Assembly: GCA_963693285.1 (NCBI GenBank)
Contig: OY848925.1
Span: 4,194,932 to 4,258,931 of the forward strand
DNA from: Xestospongia muta
Lineage: Eukaryota; Porifera; Demospongiae; Haplosclerida; Petrosiidae
DNA length: 64,000 bases
Reading direction: 5' to 3'
Shown here: in pieces, positions 24,421-36,120 of the stretch
Numbering within the stretch: the stretch's first letter is position 1
Layout of the letters: every line of letters starts with the position of its first letter
Position numbers and translations under genes: made by a program
The notes under the pieces: generated by a model
Database searches by the model: none
Told to the model about the DNA's origin: nothing
The model's input: the letters and a program-made list of their open reading frames with translations, nothing else

Positions 24421-25257
24421 GTTTATATGTTATATTGTTCAAATAAAAAGATAATTCTTCCTGTTTATAATTAGTACACATAATTGATTACTACAGATTT
24501 CCCATATAGTTCATTCCTTTCAAAGTAAAAACGTTTCACTATAGTTAGCTAATAACACTATACAGGAATACTTTCAGTGTGTAAGATGATCTGCAGAGGA
24601 ACACAAAAGATTTTATAACAGTAAAGATCAATGTTAGTAGAACATGAATTATTTGGTACTTACATAATATATTGTTATAAATGTAAACAACAGACTTGAA
24701 GCTGCCGTATTATTATGTTAAAAATTAATTTAACAAAAATTAAAAACGACAATTTGGCCAAATTTATCATATGAGTATAAATATAAGGACAGAGGTGATA
24801 TAAAAATTTAATTGCAAGTGTCCCCAGCTACAGTACTCATAGAGAACACTTGTATACTACAAAGATGTCTCACAGAAGTAGCACTGTCTACGTTTAGGGA
24901 TGGCAACACGTTCTTCCTTAGTTTCTGTGTTCATCATCAATCCATTTGATTTCAACTCCTCCTTACTTCCTGTTAAGGTTTATTATTTTGCATGTGTAAC
25001 TTTTAGCATTGAGGACGAAGTGTTTGACTTAATCAAATCATGAAATAAGCCAGTTAATGTGTGGTATGCTTATAAGTTTGAATTCCCTAATTTGTATTTT
25101 TTTCCAATTAAACTCATGAAAGAGTGTTCTTATCTGAAAACCAGAATCAATAACGAAGAACTTCTAGTTGTCCAAATAATTACAATATTATTATATAGTG
25201 TGTTAAACCTGCTAAGATATGATATTGGTACATTGTAGAGTCATCATACAGAAAGAG
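24421..25257. repeat. Repeated segment also seen at 38650-39260 and 47030-47100
   Basis: The stretch from about 24830 to 25060 (TGTCCCCAGCTAC, TAGCATTGAGGA, GACTTAATCAAATC) has close copies after two other Frizzled-like relics. It is part of the segmental unit; no coding potential is clear. Confidence 0.5.
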
Positions 25258-25742
25258 TCATAACACAGAAATCCATTTATAGTACCTACTACTGGCACAG
25301 TTAAAATTCAGAGTTACAAGCACATTCATATCATGATCCAATTTCATGCTTGATAGACAATCTAAGAACCAACTTTCAAAATCAGAAACTTTGAAAATGG
25401 AAAGGATTGTAATATACTCTGAATGTAGCGGTACATTGTCAAACATATAATAACAATTGTATTGCTTTATAAAGAAAGCATTTACATTGAGTACTTGTCT
25501 TGTCACTACCAGTTGAACTAATATGTCCTAAGTTAGGAGATCATAATACAGAGGAGTACCTTGAGTAGCATTGAGACCATGTATACTCAACTCAATACTA
25601 TCATTGACTGTCTCGTTTAGCATCTTGAAAAACCATGCCATCTTAGGAGAAGTACAACAGGTAGCGTCACCTCCAGGACAATCTTCACCATTCCAGATTG
25701 GATCATTGGGAAACATGACCCAACCATAATAACCATTAGTTC
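25258..25742 (-). pseudogene. Unrecognised cysteine-containing exon(s), minus strand
   Basis: 25528..25742 reads as an exon after a GAATCAG acceptor: GTNGYYGWVMFPNDPIWNGE, DCPGGDATCCTSP, WFFKMLNETVNDSIEL, GTPLYYDLLT, stop. The same frame continues after the stop with LVVTRQVLNVNAFFIKQYN to 25258. The acceptor end is duplicated as a 26-bp tandem repeat (25741..25792). The conserved-looking WNGEDCPGGDATCC region suggests a secreted protein, but I do not recognise the family and cannot find a start. It may be one exon of a decayed gene. Confidence 0.4.
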
Positions 25743-26149
25743 CTGATTCACATAATAAACATTAGTTCCTGATTCACAATCATAATATATAATTATGAAC
25801 AAATGGTTTATTATACCTTGTGTATGAGTTACCATTAACTCAGGGATATAAAACTATGTCTATTTTCAGTATGTATCATATAATTTGATACTTGTAAGCA
25901 AGATATTAGCAATGACAATTGCATCATCCCTACACAATAGCAGAGGTACAGAATGCATCAAAAAATCATTGATATTATTTAAGTGATTAAGACCATTGCA
26001 TGGAGAATTCCCTTAATTGTTTGTGTCACCTGTACTGTTATATAGGGATGATGTAATTACCATACCTACTACTTTGTTTACATTCTTTGTATTGGACAAA
26101 TATTACCCATCCCTATATTTATGTAGCAACCATACATTAATGTCTCTTA

Positions 26150-27636
26150 TTGTATTACAGATACTGGGAATAGTTCTTTTATAATACAACCCTCAATTCT
26201 ACCCTTCAAAGTATAACATGCAGAGAAGATTTTATTAAAATTAACAATACTTGTCAACCTCGATGTGACAGATGACTCTTACTGGAAGTCAGGTTTTGGT
26301 AATCTCAGAATTAATAGCATTATGTGTTGCTTTGTTACTTTGTATACTGATTGTGGCAATATCAATCAAAAATTACAAAAAAATGTGAGTTTATCACATG
26401 TGATTGAATGTGATTATGATATATGTTGTTAGGTTTTCATATCCATTTATCTTGTTATTATTCGTAGTCATTGAATGTTCTGTAATAGGTATTTTAAAAT
26501 ATTATATAATAATAACTGACCAATTTTTTACTGTAATATTTATAGCATTCTTGATCTTCATCGCTTCCATTGACAGAAATGGCTTATTTTGCAGTTCAAC
26601 AAGTGTCATTGACAGTCTCAATAATCCAACACCATTTTGTACACTATCAGGTTTAATAAAATCATTTCACATCAGAATCATTTATATAGGAGCTGTTTTT
26701 CATTATGTTATTATCAACTTTACACTCTGGTGGTTTTTTCATGTCATTATTTTTTTATAAAGTTGTCTTCGCCTTTCATGCCAATAGAATGGAAAAAATA
26801 GGACGGAACAAATACATCTTAGTTGTGATGATATTCCTTGGTATCTCAAAAATTATAATAATGGATTTCTATTAATTTCACAGGTCTAGTTATAACATTA
26901 CCAGCTGTTATAGTATCTCTCTCTGTGAAAGATTGTAAGTACAAAATGCACCGTTTTCCACCCAGTATTTGTATAAGCGATGGAGCTATGTAGTTCTATT
27001 CTGTTATTATGATTATTGATGTACTTGTAGGTATTGGACCATACCTTCTGTTTGTTGTCTTTTGGATTATTCAGAAAGTAAACATGATTTTAATAAAATT
27101 TACAATTATTGTGATCTTTGTAGAAGTCTATCTTTTTGTTCAAAGTCAGTCAAAAATAAATGACAATTGAGTACAGCTGAGAAGAAAATACTTATTTTAG
27201 TGTGTTTGTTTGTAGTCTTTGCTGTAGTTATTTTAGTGCATCTTGCCGTTGTTACAACTAAATCAGACAAATTTATTGTGACACTGACAATTATTTCAAG
27301 TGTGAGGCTTTAGGACATGTTCCTGAAAAATGCAACAGATCTGAGTTTGAACAATACTACAACCCCTGCATTAGTGCAATATGATATGTTCTGGTTGGAC
27401 TAATTCCACTTGGTATTCTTAACTTTGTGCTGAAGTGGAAATCAGTTAAAGAGATAGCAGTGAAGTCATGTCATCATTTCACAATGAAAATTTTTAAGAG
27501 TACAATACTTTCGATTTTATCATCAGACATGAGACAAAGTAAGTCAGGTGACATCAATCACCATTCATATGCAATTTCATCAATGCAAATACAGATGAGT
27601 AATGTTATACACTCAACAAGTATTATTGTAGTTTGA
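26150..27636 (+). pseudogene. Frizzled-like receptor pseudogene (TM1 to C-tail)
   Basis: All TM exons are recognisable, starting after TTACAG at 26161 (NITCREDFIKINNTCQPRC), but a deletion after the CDR motif shifts the frame. Later changes include TAG in place of a codon in the TM4-5 exon near 26989 and frame breaks around 27130-27300. The tail exon from about 27310 has ALGHVPEKCNRSEFEQYYNP and LKWKSVKEIAVKS. The 5' CRD exons are missing. It is followed by a CRD-exon relic at 27840-28020. Confidence 0.75.
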
Positions 27637-27839
27637 TTATTAAATATTATAATTTTTTTTTCAATTCAATTACTTCATAAAAGCAATGCTGCAAAATATA
27701 CTGTTATATGATTAAAGAATATTAAATATCTTAACATATTTTGTTTGTGTTTATATTTTAAATTATTATTAATTATATGGAAATGAATTAGTGGATATTT
27801 AAACTTATAAAGAAATAAAAAGGACTTATTTGCATTGGA

Positions 27840-28020
27840 TACATTATTTAACTATTTGGATTCCATTGTTCTTATTTAAAGACTGCAGATGAGATGCTAT
27901 ATACCCTTATATTAATATGTCATTATTGCTTCCAACTGACTGTAATATATATATATATATACAGCATTAAGAGAAGACTGTGTTGTTCCTAGTACTGCAT
28001 TGTGCATCATAATGATTCAT
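27840..28020 (+). pseudogene. CRD exon relic
   Basis: Matches the relic at 17380-17560, including the TTGGATACATTATT start and AGAGAAGACTGTGTTGTTCC. It follows the pseudogene at 26150 as the relic at 17380 follows the gene at 12380, so both lie at the same place in a repeated unit. Confidence 0.55.
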
Positions 28021-29492
28021 AATAAAATCTAGCTATGATACTTATAGCTATAATGACAGATTGTCTTGAATGAAGTTGCCTTTCCATAACAAATGCTAGC
28101 AATGTCACAGATAAATCAGATAGATACTTTAGGAAACACCATACATCAGTGTGAGTTTGAAAAGTACTACATAATCATTTATGATTGAGTAATGTCAGTG
28201 ATATATAATTGACATGTAATGTACGAATTTTTAGATATTTAGATATCTTTTTGTATGATTTTATGAAGGAAAATAAAGTGCGTTGTGTTTCTTCAATTAA
28301 TTTTACAATGCTAATTAATGGCAATCAACAATTGGTTAACAAGGATATCAATCTTGTAGTACAATGTATATATGTAAATATATATAACAGAAAGGTCATA
28401 CCTTATCGTAATTTTCCATACACTGTGATGTAATGGTTGTTACATCATTATACAATAAAAAAATAGATAATGAAATTACATTTTGGGATGACAGTACTAA
28501 AAGTACCAAAACAAAGTAGGTGTAGTATAAAATGTCATAAAATCCATCATAAGTGGCTTAATAACAATCAAGAAGATATGCAGCAAGTTACTTTTGTATG
28601 GCAATCTTAATTATGCCTCACTTATTTGAGTACTTTTGGCATTGTCATCACTATATCCACCTTCATTTTAAGATGTTTTTGTCACTTGTTTGCTATTTCT
28701 TAGAGAAGAAGGATCTAGTATCAAGCATATACCAAACTTGTTTCGAAGCAGCAGATATGCTGCAGAAATTAGTTATCAAATTCGATCATCATGAAATTTA
28801 AATAATACCACAAGTAGTTAGGTGTACCAAATAAATTTATAGGCACTGTTAAGAAAATAGGATGGCATCTTTAGGTCTCCTAGGTTTGGAGCATAGAAGA
28901 TGAGAGGATAGAGTTTATTATTATACATGCCACACCCACATCCTGAGTCCAGAATGAAGTGTACCAGTAATTATATTCTAGCAGAACGAGATACTTAAGG
29001 AAAAGAGAGACTAATCTGTATGATGATCAAGCAGAACATAAAAGAATTAATAACAAAAACAGTGAAGATCATTGATGCTGTTTTTCTTGTGACTGCACTA
29101 GCTGTTATAGTGGCTCTCTTATAGTAAAGTATAATACAATATTATACTTTACTCCAAATGTCTCTGTAAATAGATAATGTAAATAAATTCACAGTGTAGA
29201 TATAAATGAATTATATATAGAGTAACATGTGTACGATATGAAATAGCCTATGTAGGGATAGTACAATGTTCTTTTCTTTCTTTATTCTGTTTGCTCCAAA
29301 AACTAACTAGATAGAAATGCATGGTAGTATAAAAGTCACTATATAGTACCAATAATGTACATATAAGACATTACATATGCTTAGCAAACCTCTACTGTGT
29401 GCTTATAATATAAGGATTTTAATATTTAACATACCAATTCCAATACTCTGATCAACAAGCTGTAACAGTATTAAACAGTAATAACTAATATC
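28021..29492. other. Spacer with a possible receptor first-exon scrap
   Basis: Near 29060-29115 the sequence resembles the receptor first exon (a GCTGTTATAGTGGCTCTCTT stretch). From 29380 it matches the pre-FReD block seen at 19827 and 40210, until it is cut by the transposon. Confidence 0.4.
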
Positions 29493-29785
29493 TACGGAAG
29501 CCGCAGACGGACATTCTTATTCCTATTTCCAATTTCTTATTCCTATTTCCAAATTCTTCCGCGCAGCTTCGTGTATTTGAAAATTCCAATTAAAGACCCA
29601 GTTGATGGGTTTCAAAGACCTAATTGATAGGTTTCCGTTCCAATTAACTACCACCAAGTCGGTGAGTTCCAATTCCTTATTCCTTATTCCATTTTTGGCA
29701 CGTGGGCCATTTCTAATTTTTATTAGACTTTCTTATTTCAAATTTCCATTTTTAACATGTGCTTATACGTTTTTATTTTTATAAA

Positions 29786-31535
29786 ATGGCTAGTACAGAG
29801 CTTGCTATTTTTAGTGGTATTCCTATATCTCCTCTTATGAATTCATCTGAATTTTCAAGAGATGTCAGTGGCATTCCTATGTCTCCTCTTATGAATTCCT
29901 CTGAATTTTCAAGAAATGAGCTAATACATTATTTTGCTATGTGTGGACTTTCTACTAATTCAATTGAAAAAATACTGACAGGAAAATTTGGTTACTCTAT
30001 CACTAAGAGACATATAAGAAGGATTAGAGCCAAATTAGGTGTCAGCCAAAAGTCAGAAGAGTCATCTATTATGAAAATATGTGATACCATTCAGGTATAA
30101 GCAATAATATAGTTATATACTTAAAATGTTAAAGCATTTATACTATTATAAGAAAGAATTACAATTTTCTGGTGGATTATTGGGATATAGATGTATGTGG
30201 AACCGATTGCGCATTACTCATCAGTTAAATGTCAGAAGGTTATACTTTATATATGTCCATTGTAGCTATTACAGATTATATAATATTATAGAGATACAGT
30301 CATGGTTTTGTTACCTTTAATGGATCCGGAAGGTTCCCAAGAAAGGAGTAGGCAGAGATTGAAAAGAAGGATATATCGTAGTAAGGTACGTAAACTATTT
30401 GCCATAATTCAATATAATTTATAAAAACTTTTAGGGTCCAAATTTTATTTGGCACTGTGATGGCTATGATAAATTAAAGCCATTTGGTATCACTATTCAC
30501 GGCTGTATTGATGGGTATGTTGCCGATATGCATGATTCCTTTATTTTTAAATTTTTTAACATAGGTACTCAAGAAGAATTATGTGGATGAAATATGCAAG
30601 TACTAACAATGATCCACACATTATTGCACAGTACTATTTAGATACAGTAAAAGCAATTAATGGTATAAGTTATGAAATAAGCTATAATATATATAAATTG
30701 ATAACATATTTAGGTCTTCCTAGAGTAGTAAGAGCTGACAGAGGGACAGAAAACTCAATAATTGCCTATGTTCAACCAACATTAAGAAGTATTCATAATG
30801 ATAGCTTGTCTGCTGAAATGAGTTTTAGATATGGTCGATCTAGCTCTAATCAGGTAAATACTTTAAATAAAACTTAAAAACATTGCTAATTATATAGAGA
30901 ATTGAAGCTTGGTGGGCCTTCTTGAGATGCAGATTGACTGACTGGTGGATCCAATTTTTCCATGTAAGCTAAATCTTGCATATGGAGGAGCTATAATTCA
31001 TTATAATAAATTGCCAGGATTTGCAAATCAATGGCTGCTTTGATGATTCTTTGGAATACACACTGTGAGTTCATAATGCTAAATACTTTGCAATTACTCA
31101 AACACATTTTTGTTAAATTTATAGTGAGACATCACGTTATTGCTTTGGACCAATAATTGAGAAGGAACTAGATGTTCTTGTGAATGAGTGGAATCATCAC
31201 TATATTAGAAAAAGCAAATATTGTGAAACCATAGGTGGAATTCCTGAGATACTTTATTTTTTACCAGAACAATATGGTGAGTGTTATATGTTTCAGTCAT
31301 AATAAATTTAAAACTTAAACTAGGAACCACAGACTATAAATGCATACTCGATTATGCATTGTTACAGTATGCAGAAAATAATTATGGACACAAATCATCT
31401 TTAGTCTCAGATGAATTTAGAGTCTATGCTGACAAGTTTAAACTTAATGAAAGTATTAGTACACCCACCACACCAAATGAAGCACTCCAATTATTTTTGC
31501 AGTTATTACAAGACATTGAAATTATGAAAAACTAA
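29786..31535 (+). CDS. DDE integrase-type transposase (433 aa, ten exons)
   Basis: Exons: 29786..30094, 30135..30238, 30292..30385, 30435..30514, 30565..30662, 30714..30853, 30898..30963, 31018..31064, 31125..31276, 31324..31535; every junction is in phase. The N-terminus contains a 16-residue tandem duplication (SGIPISPLMNSSEFSR, SGIPMSPLMNSSEFSR), then a helix-turn-helix-like region (GLSTNSIEKILTG, YSITKRHIRRIRAKLGV). The catalytic core has WHCDGYDKLKPFG (Asp about 178), VVRADRGTEN (Asp about 237) and SSNQRIEAWWAFLR (Glu about 278), a full D-D-E set. The C-terminal part contains RYCFGPIIEKELDVLVNEWN and GGIPEILYFLPEQYG. It would cut and rejoin transposon ends in the nucleus. AATAAA at 31545 follows the stop. 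Confidence 0.92.
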
Positions 31536-31621
31536 TTTTTGATTAATAAACTCAATGATATTAAATACAGAATAGTACCAAGTCATGTCTTTTAATCCAA
31601 ATACATTGCTAACAAAGTAAT

Positions 31622-32307
31622 TTAATTCTTAAAGTATGCCAACTCTGGCATAAAGTCCAGATTTAATTGGAACCCAAACTGCCTTTCATCACATAATGGG
31701 CACTCAAGAATTGGATCTCGATAATAAACAATTGTATCATCTGGTAGTATGCAATCTGTCTCCTCTAAAGGTGCAAGAAACTCCTTTTGACAGGTGACAC
31801 AATTTTTTATGACAGGCTTGGTGTATCCTGTTAAAATTATATCATCATTCATATATTACATTATATTCTTACTGATTGGTTCTGTTTTGTCTTGATCTTG
31901 AGCTGATACAGGAGAATCAGTGACAGTGTATTTAGTATGTTGCTTTAAGAATATAAATCATAATAGAGCCATTCTTGTATGTAACTTACTTCAGTAGATT
32001 TAAGCATTACATATAATTTAAATTTACTAGGTTGATAGCCATGATCTTTCATAAAATCATAGATATTCCAGTTATCTTTGTCTTCAATATGAAATGGTAT
32101 TCCTGAAGTTCCACATAGGCAGTATAATTCAAGGTCATCAGTTTCTTCCTTGAAGAATAGCTCTTTCCCAAGTTTAATAACATCTTCGTAGTTTGATGAT
32201 CTCATAAAATCTACAATACGAGGTGATGGTAGGTGTTTCTTTTTTACTCCTCTGTCTAGTTCAGAAACATAAATCATTCCTCCAAAATGGATCTAGTATG
32301 AAAAGTA

Positions 32308-32348
<41 letters not shown>

Positions 32349-32771
32349 TATGTGTGTGTGTGTGTGTGGGTATATTTGTATATATATATAAATATATATA
32401 AATATATGCATACATACATAACTAATTCTAATTATATACCAATAAACTACAACAGTTCCCTATACAGGATATGACTGCTTGTTAATTAATAATTACTACT
32501 TACAGCAATTAATTGTTTTTCTTCATATTTCTTTACACAAGACTTTGTAGAGTAAGGTTCTTGATTGTACTTTTTAGACTTAATTGTTTTCATTTTAGCA
32601 TGAAATGATTCAAACAGCTCTTGTCTTGAGAGTGTACCTTAATTTTTTCATAATAAAGCAAACATAATTACTTTAACATACTTGTCCCATCACCACTTGT
32701 CCCACTGGTACTGCTAGTATCAGAACCCAAGCCTGATACATCTCTAGTAACTACACACACAAAAAATTATA

Positions 32772-32817
<46 letters not shown>

Positions 32818-33073
32818 TATACATATATATACGATACAAGACGTCATAGACATTAAGTTGCTACTTGTATATACCTTTCACTTTTTCTTCCCATAGCCTA
32901 GCAATGATGGAGTATTGTCCAATTTTTATTCCTCTATCCAGAAACAGCTTAAGATCATCCATGCGAAGATGAAAAAATTGCTCTTCTCCCAATATATCTT
33001 CTTTTTCAAGCAAATCTATACTTTCTCGTTTTACACCTCTCATGACTAAAGATTCCCTGAATTCAGAGTCCAT
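31622..33073 (-). CDS. Transposon accessory protein, SAM-like plus Zn-ribbon-like (326 aa, six exons)
   Basis: Exons in gene order: 32875..33073, 32682..32750, 32504..32637, 31990..32292, 31873..31942, 31622..31827, all phases agreeing. Residues 1-66 look like a SAM or similar helical bundle (VMRGVKRESIDLLEKEDILG, RMDDLKLFLDRGIKIGQYS). A Ser/Thr/Gly-rich stretch (GLGSDTSSTSGTSGDGTS) and a basic segment follow. Residues 135-235 form a compact domain (IYVSELDRGVKKKHLPSPRI, LGKELFF, HGYQPSKFKLYVMLK), perhaps ubiquitin-like. The C-terminus has CVTC (268-271) and CPLC (301-304), a likely zinc ribbon. Stop is 86 bp from the transposase stop, tail to tail. Function unknown; a partner or regulator of transposition is an inference from position. 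Confidence 0.82.
32312..32368. repeat. TA/TG microsatellite in accessory-gene intron
   Basis: TA repeat followed by a TG run inside the third intron of the accessory gene. A second TA/CA array lies at 32776..32825 in its first intron. Confidence 0.8.
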
Positions 33074-33934
33074 GCTAACAATCTGTTTACAAACAAACTA
33101 ACCAACCACGTGCTAAAACAGGAAAATGGCACACGTGAAACCTCGTGTATTTTTAAAAAGGAAGTTCTGATTCATACGGAAGAAAAAGAATAATTATAAA
33201 GGGTCGATAATTAATTTTTCAAATACGCGAAGGTGGACGGAAGAAATAGGAAATAGGAATTGGAATGTCCGTCTGAGGCTTCCGTAAATATCTGATATCT
33301 AACAAGTTAACAGATTTGACATTTTAAAAAATGAAACAAACAACATGGAAGCTTTTGATTGAATCATTAAAAAAATTTGGCCTTCTTGTTGGCTATGTAC
33401 ATACAAGAATCATTAAGTACATGATGATGTTTATTCGTATTAAGTACTATCACTCACCATTATTTTAAAAGTATTGTTAATAAAATATAATAATACAGTG
33501 AATGACAAAATAGAAAGGACATGTTGTAAGTGACAAAAGGGTAATTATTATTATTTTATCTTTACTATTATCCCATGTCTTGTCAGATTATAATGTGCTA
33601 ACTATATCACATTACAGTGATATATACACTTACACTTAATCCAGTTTGACAAGAAATCTATTTTTAAACATCAGAATATAAAATATATTATTTTGCCTAA
33701 ATTAAGGCGTTCACTCTGTAGACACTTCCTTTATTTTATTTAGGATCAAGTTGGACGTGAATATACATTGAGCTATATATACTGTACGCATTAGCTTAGC
33801 TAATTGTTAAATGGCTATACAAAGGGTTAAATTTATTACACTATTAATCGCCTACCTTGTTTTAACGATAAATGAAAAATACTTGAAATAAACGAATAGA
33901 TACGGCACATCAATCCTTATAAATGCAAAATGTA

Positions 33935-33985
33935 GCATAAAAGCGTTTGAGTAACAATACCAAATTCATCAGCTTTCCATATACC
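33935..33985 (+). promoter_or_regulatory. FReD-B promoter block
   Basis: The same conserved upstream block as FReD-A, starting at about 33835, but the TATA box reads GCATAAAA (33935..33942), one base off consensus. Confidence 0.5.
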
Positions 33986-34813
33986 ATGGCGGCTACAGCA
34001 CTCATCTTGGTCTTACTCTTTTGTTTCTTGCATAATGTGATTGCTATTGAAGATGACAGTATGTTGTTATTATTTTATATTATCTTATCTATTTTACTCA
34101 TTTAGACTGTGTTCCTCGTGACTGTAAGGATATACTAAAACAAAGTAAGCTACAAAAGAAAAGTGTCTGCAGTGGTATCTACACTATCAAACCTGATAAC
34201 AAACCTCCTTTTAAGGTATGCAAAATGCACATTCATTTAGATTGTAAAGTATTTATTTATTTAGGTTTATTGTGACATGGAAACTGATGGTGGTGGTTGG
34301 ACTGTATTCCAAAGGAGAATGGATGGATCTCAATATTTCTATCTCTACTGGAGGAACTATCATTTAGGATTTGGAAAACTTGATCAAGAGTTTTGGCTTG
34401 GTCTAAACAAAATCCATCGTCTTACCAAATTTAGTAGCAGTCTACGAGTTGACCTTGAAGACTTTGATGGTAACAAGAGATTTGCTAAATATTCTGTATT
34501 CAGTGTAGCAAATGCTCTAACTCAATACAAACTGAAGGTTAGAGGTTACAGTGGAAATGCTGGAGATAGTATGTCATATCATAATGGAAGGAAATTCTCC
34601 ACACGAGACAGAGATAATGATATTTGGTCTGGACATTGTGCTGTGACATTTAAAGGAGCTTGGTGGTATGGGGCTTGTCATGCTTCTAATCTTAATGGTC
34701 TATATTTCTTCGGTCCTCACACTTCATATGCTAATGGAGTCAACTGGAACACCTGGAAGGGCTACCATTACTCCCTGAAATTTACAGAGATGAAGTTTAG
34801 GCGTAACAATTAG
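33986..34813 (+). CDS. Secreted fibrinogen-related domain protein FReD-B (242 aa class)
   Basis: Exons 33986..34058 (signal peptide with LILVLLFCFLHNVIA), 34106..34215 and 34265..34813, in phase; 243 aa. The FReD domain has [105 protein letters not shown] and [10 protein letters not shown]. The calcium-site DRDND is kept. In the C-terminal, ligand-facing half it is closest to the gene at 53001 and differs from those at 20689 and 40974. The transposon at 29493 sits in its upstream spacer, about 700 bp before the ATG. No AATAAA directly follows the stop. Confidence 0.92.
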
Positions 34814-35877
34814 ACTGAACTACAATAATGTAGATAAAACATATTTTAGATTAGTTTTTCTATTCACAACATGCAACACAATAATGTTACTCGGTGTGAA
34901 TTCAACAATTTGATTTTTTAGAAAAAAATTTTATTCAAGTAATAGTGTTTTTGCATTTCTCATGCAATCTCAAGATATCCATTAAGTTTATATTTATTAG
35001 CAGATCAGCAACTATTAATAATAAGTTAATTAGTGCTACATGAATCAAGTGGTTAATTATACTTGTCGGCTACAAGAAATAAAATAAGGTGCAATCAACA
35101 AATTTGAAAAAATTCTATATAGAACACAAAATAATGAATCCATCAGTATTAACAAGATTATGAGGACAATGTGAAAAACTATGACTATGACTACGAATGA
35201 GTCCACAGTAAAAAAGCATTTTGTCATTTTAACTGAGGTCTTTGTTATGACAGTTTCATCAATATGTATGAATGACATAAAAACAGCCCTGATCCTGCAG
35301 TTTCTCATCATCCAATTATCTGTACATAACAACTTAGTTTATGTAATAAAGTAAACATTATGTACATTTCCTTTTACTAATGTAATAAATGAACTATAGA
35401 ATTTACTATTCATGTACAGAAACATATATATATAGTTGGACATTTTGTTATAAAGTTAACAGGATGTTATATACAGGATGTTATAGCTTCAGGTAATTAA
35501 AATAGCATAAATATAATTTTAAACATTTCTCTATGACTGTTGTGGCAAAGCTCTCATAACAGCATTATCAATGTAGTCGTTGTGTCTACCTACAGAACCA
35601 CAATATTTATCGATGGTTGTAATAAGTGTTAGTATGAAATTCATAAATAAACTTCAAGATATTTTGTAAGGATGCATGCAATCGAAATGTGCATGAAGTA
35701 ATTGCACCAATCACTTTATCTTAATAGTACAAATGTATAATGCATTACAATAAACAAAACAATAACACACAATACAAATTATTTTGAGCTTGATTATCAG
35801 TGATGTACCCTGTAAGATTTAAAAGGTAATTTAATTAACCAAAGACATAGTTATAGATATTATGTGTGTGTGTGAGT
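34814..35877. other. Spacer after FReD-B
   Basis: Matches the spacers after FReD-A and FReD-C, including ACAGCCCTGATCCTGC near 35283. No gene was recognised. Confidence 0.45.
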
Positions 35878-36120
35878 GGACATGCGATAAGGGACCACTT
35901 CTGGTAAAACATTCGCGATGTGATTTATGAAAAACGACCATTGTTAATACATCTCAAAACATTTATGTATCCATAGAGCTGCTATATATAAATAACTATT
36001 TGTGGTAACTCCATATATGTATACAAAACTGTTTTTAGAGGTGTTTTAACAGTGATCCATTTTCATAAATCATGTTACAAATGTTTTGACAGAAGTGGTC
36101 CCTTATTACAAATCAGGTCA
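35878..36120. mobile_element. Palindromic MITE, copy 1
   Basis: A near-perfect hairpin. The left arm reads GATAAGGGACCACTTCTGG and TGTGATTTATGAAAAACGAC; the right arm ends with its reverse complement, AGAAGTGGTCCCTTATTACA and AATCAGGTCA. The centre holds GAGCTGCTATATATA. Other copies are at 37643, 43250 and 45313. Confidence 0.8.

Larger units (their letters stand above)
29493..33286 (+). mobile_element. Complete DDE DNA transposon with accessory gene (3.79 kb)
   Basis: The ends are terminal inverted repeats. The left end starts TACGGAAGCCGCAGACGG and the right end, read inward, starts TACGGAAGCCTCAGACGG; the match continues through GACATTC. The six bases AATATC flank it on both sides (29487..29492 and 33287..33292), a target duplication. 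The flanks join into the block that is uninterrupted at 19827-20040 and 40210-40380, confirming insertion. It carries a transposase on the plus strand and a convergent accessory gene on the minus strand, both apparently intact. A 6-bp duplication plus an IS3/retroviral-type integrase core would fit the IS3EU-like group, a placement I hold with moderate confidence. Confidence 0.9.
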
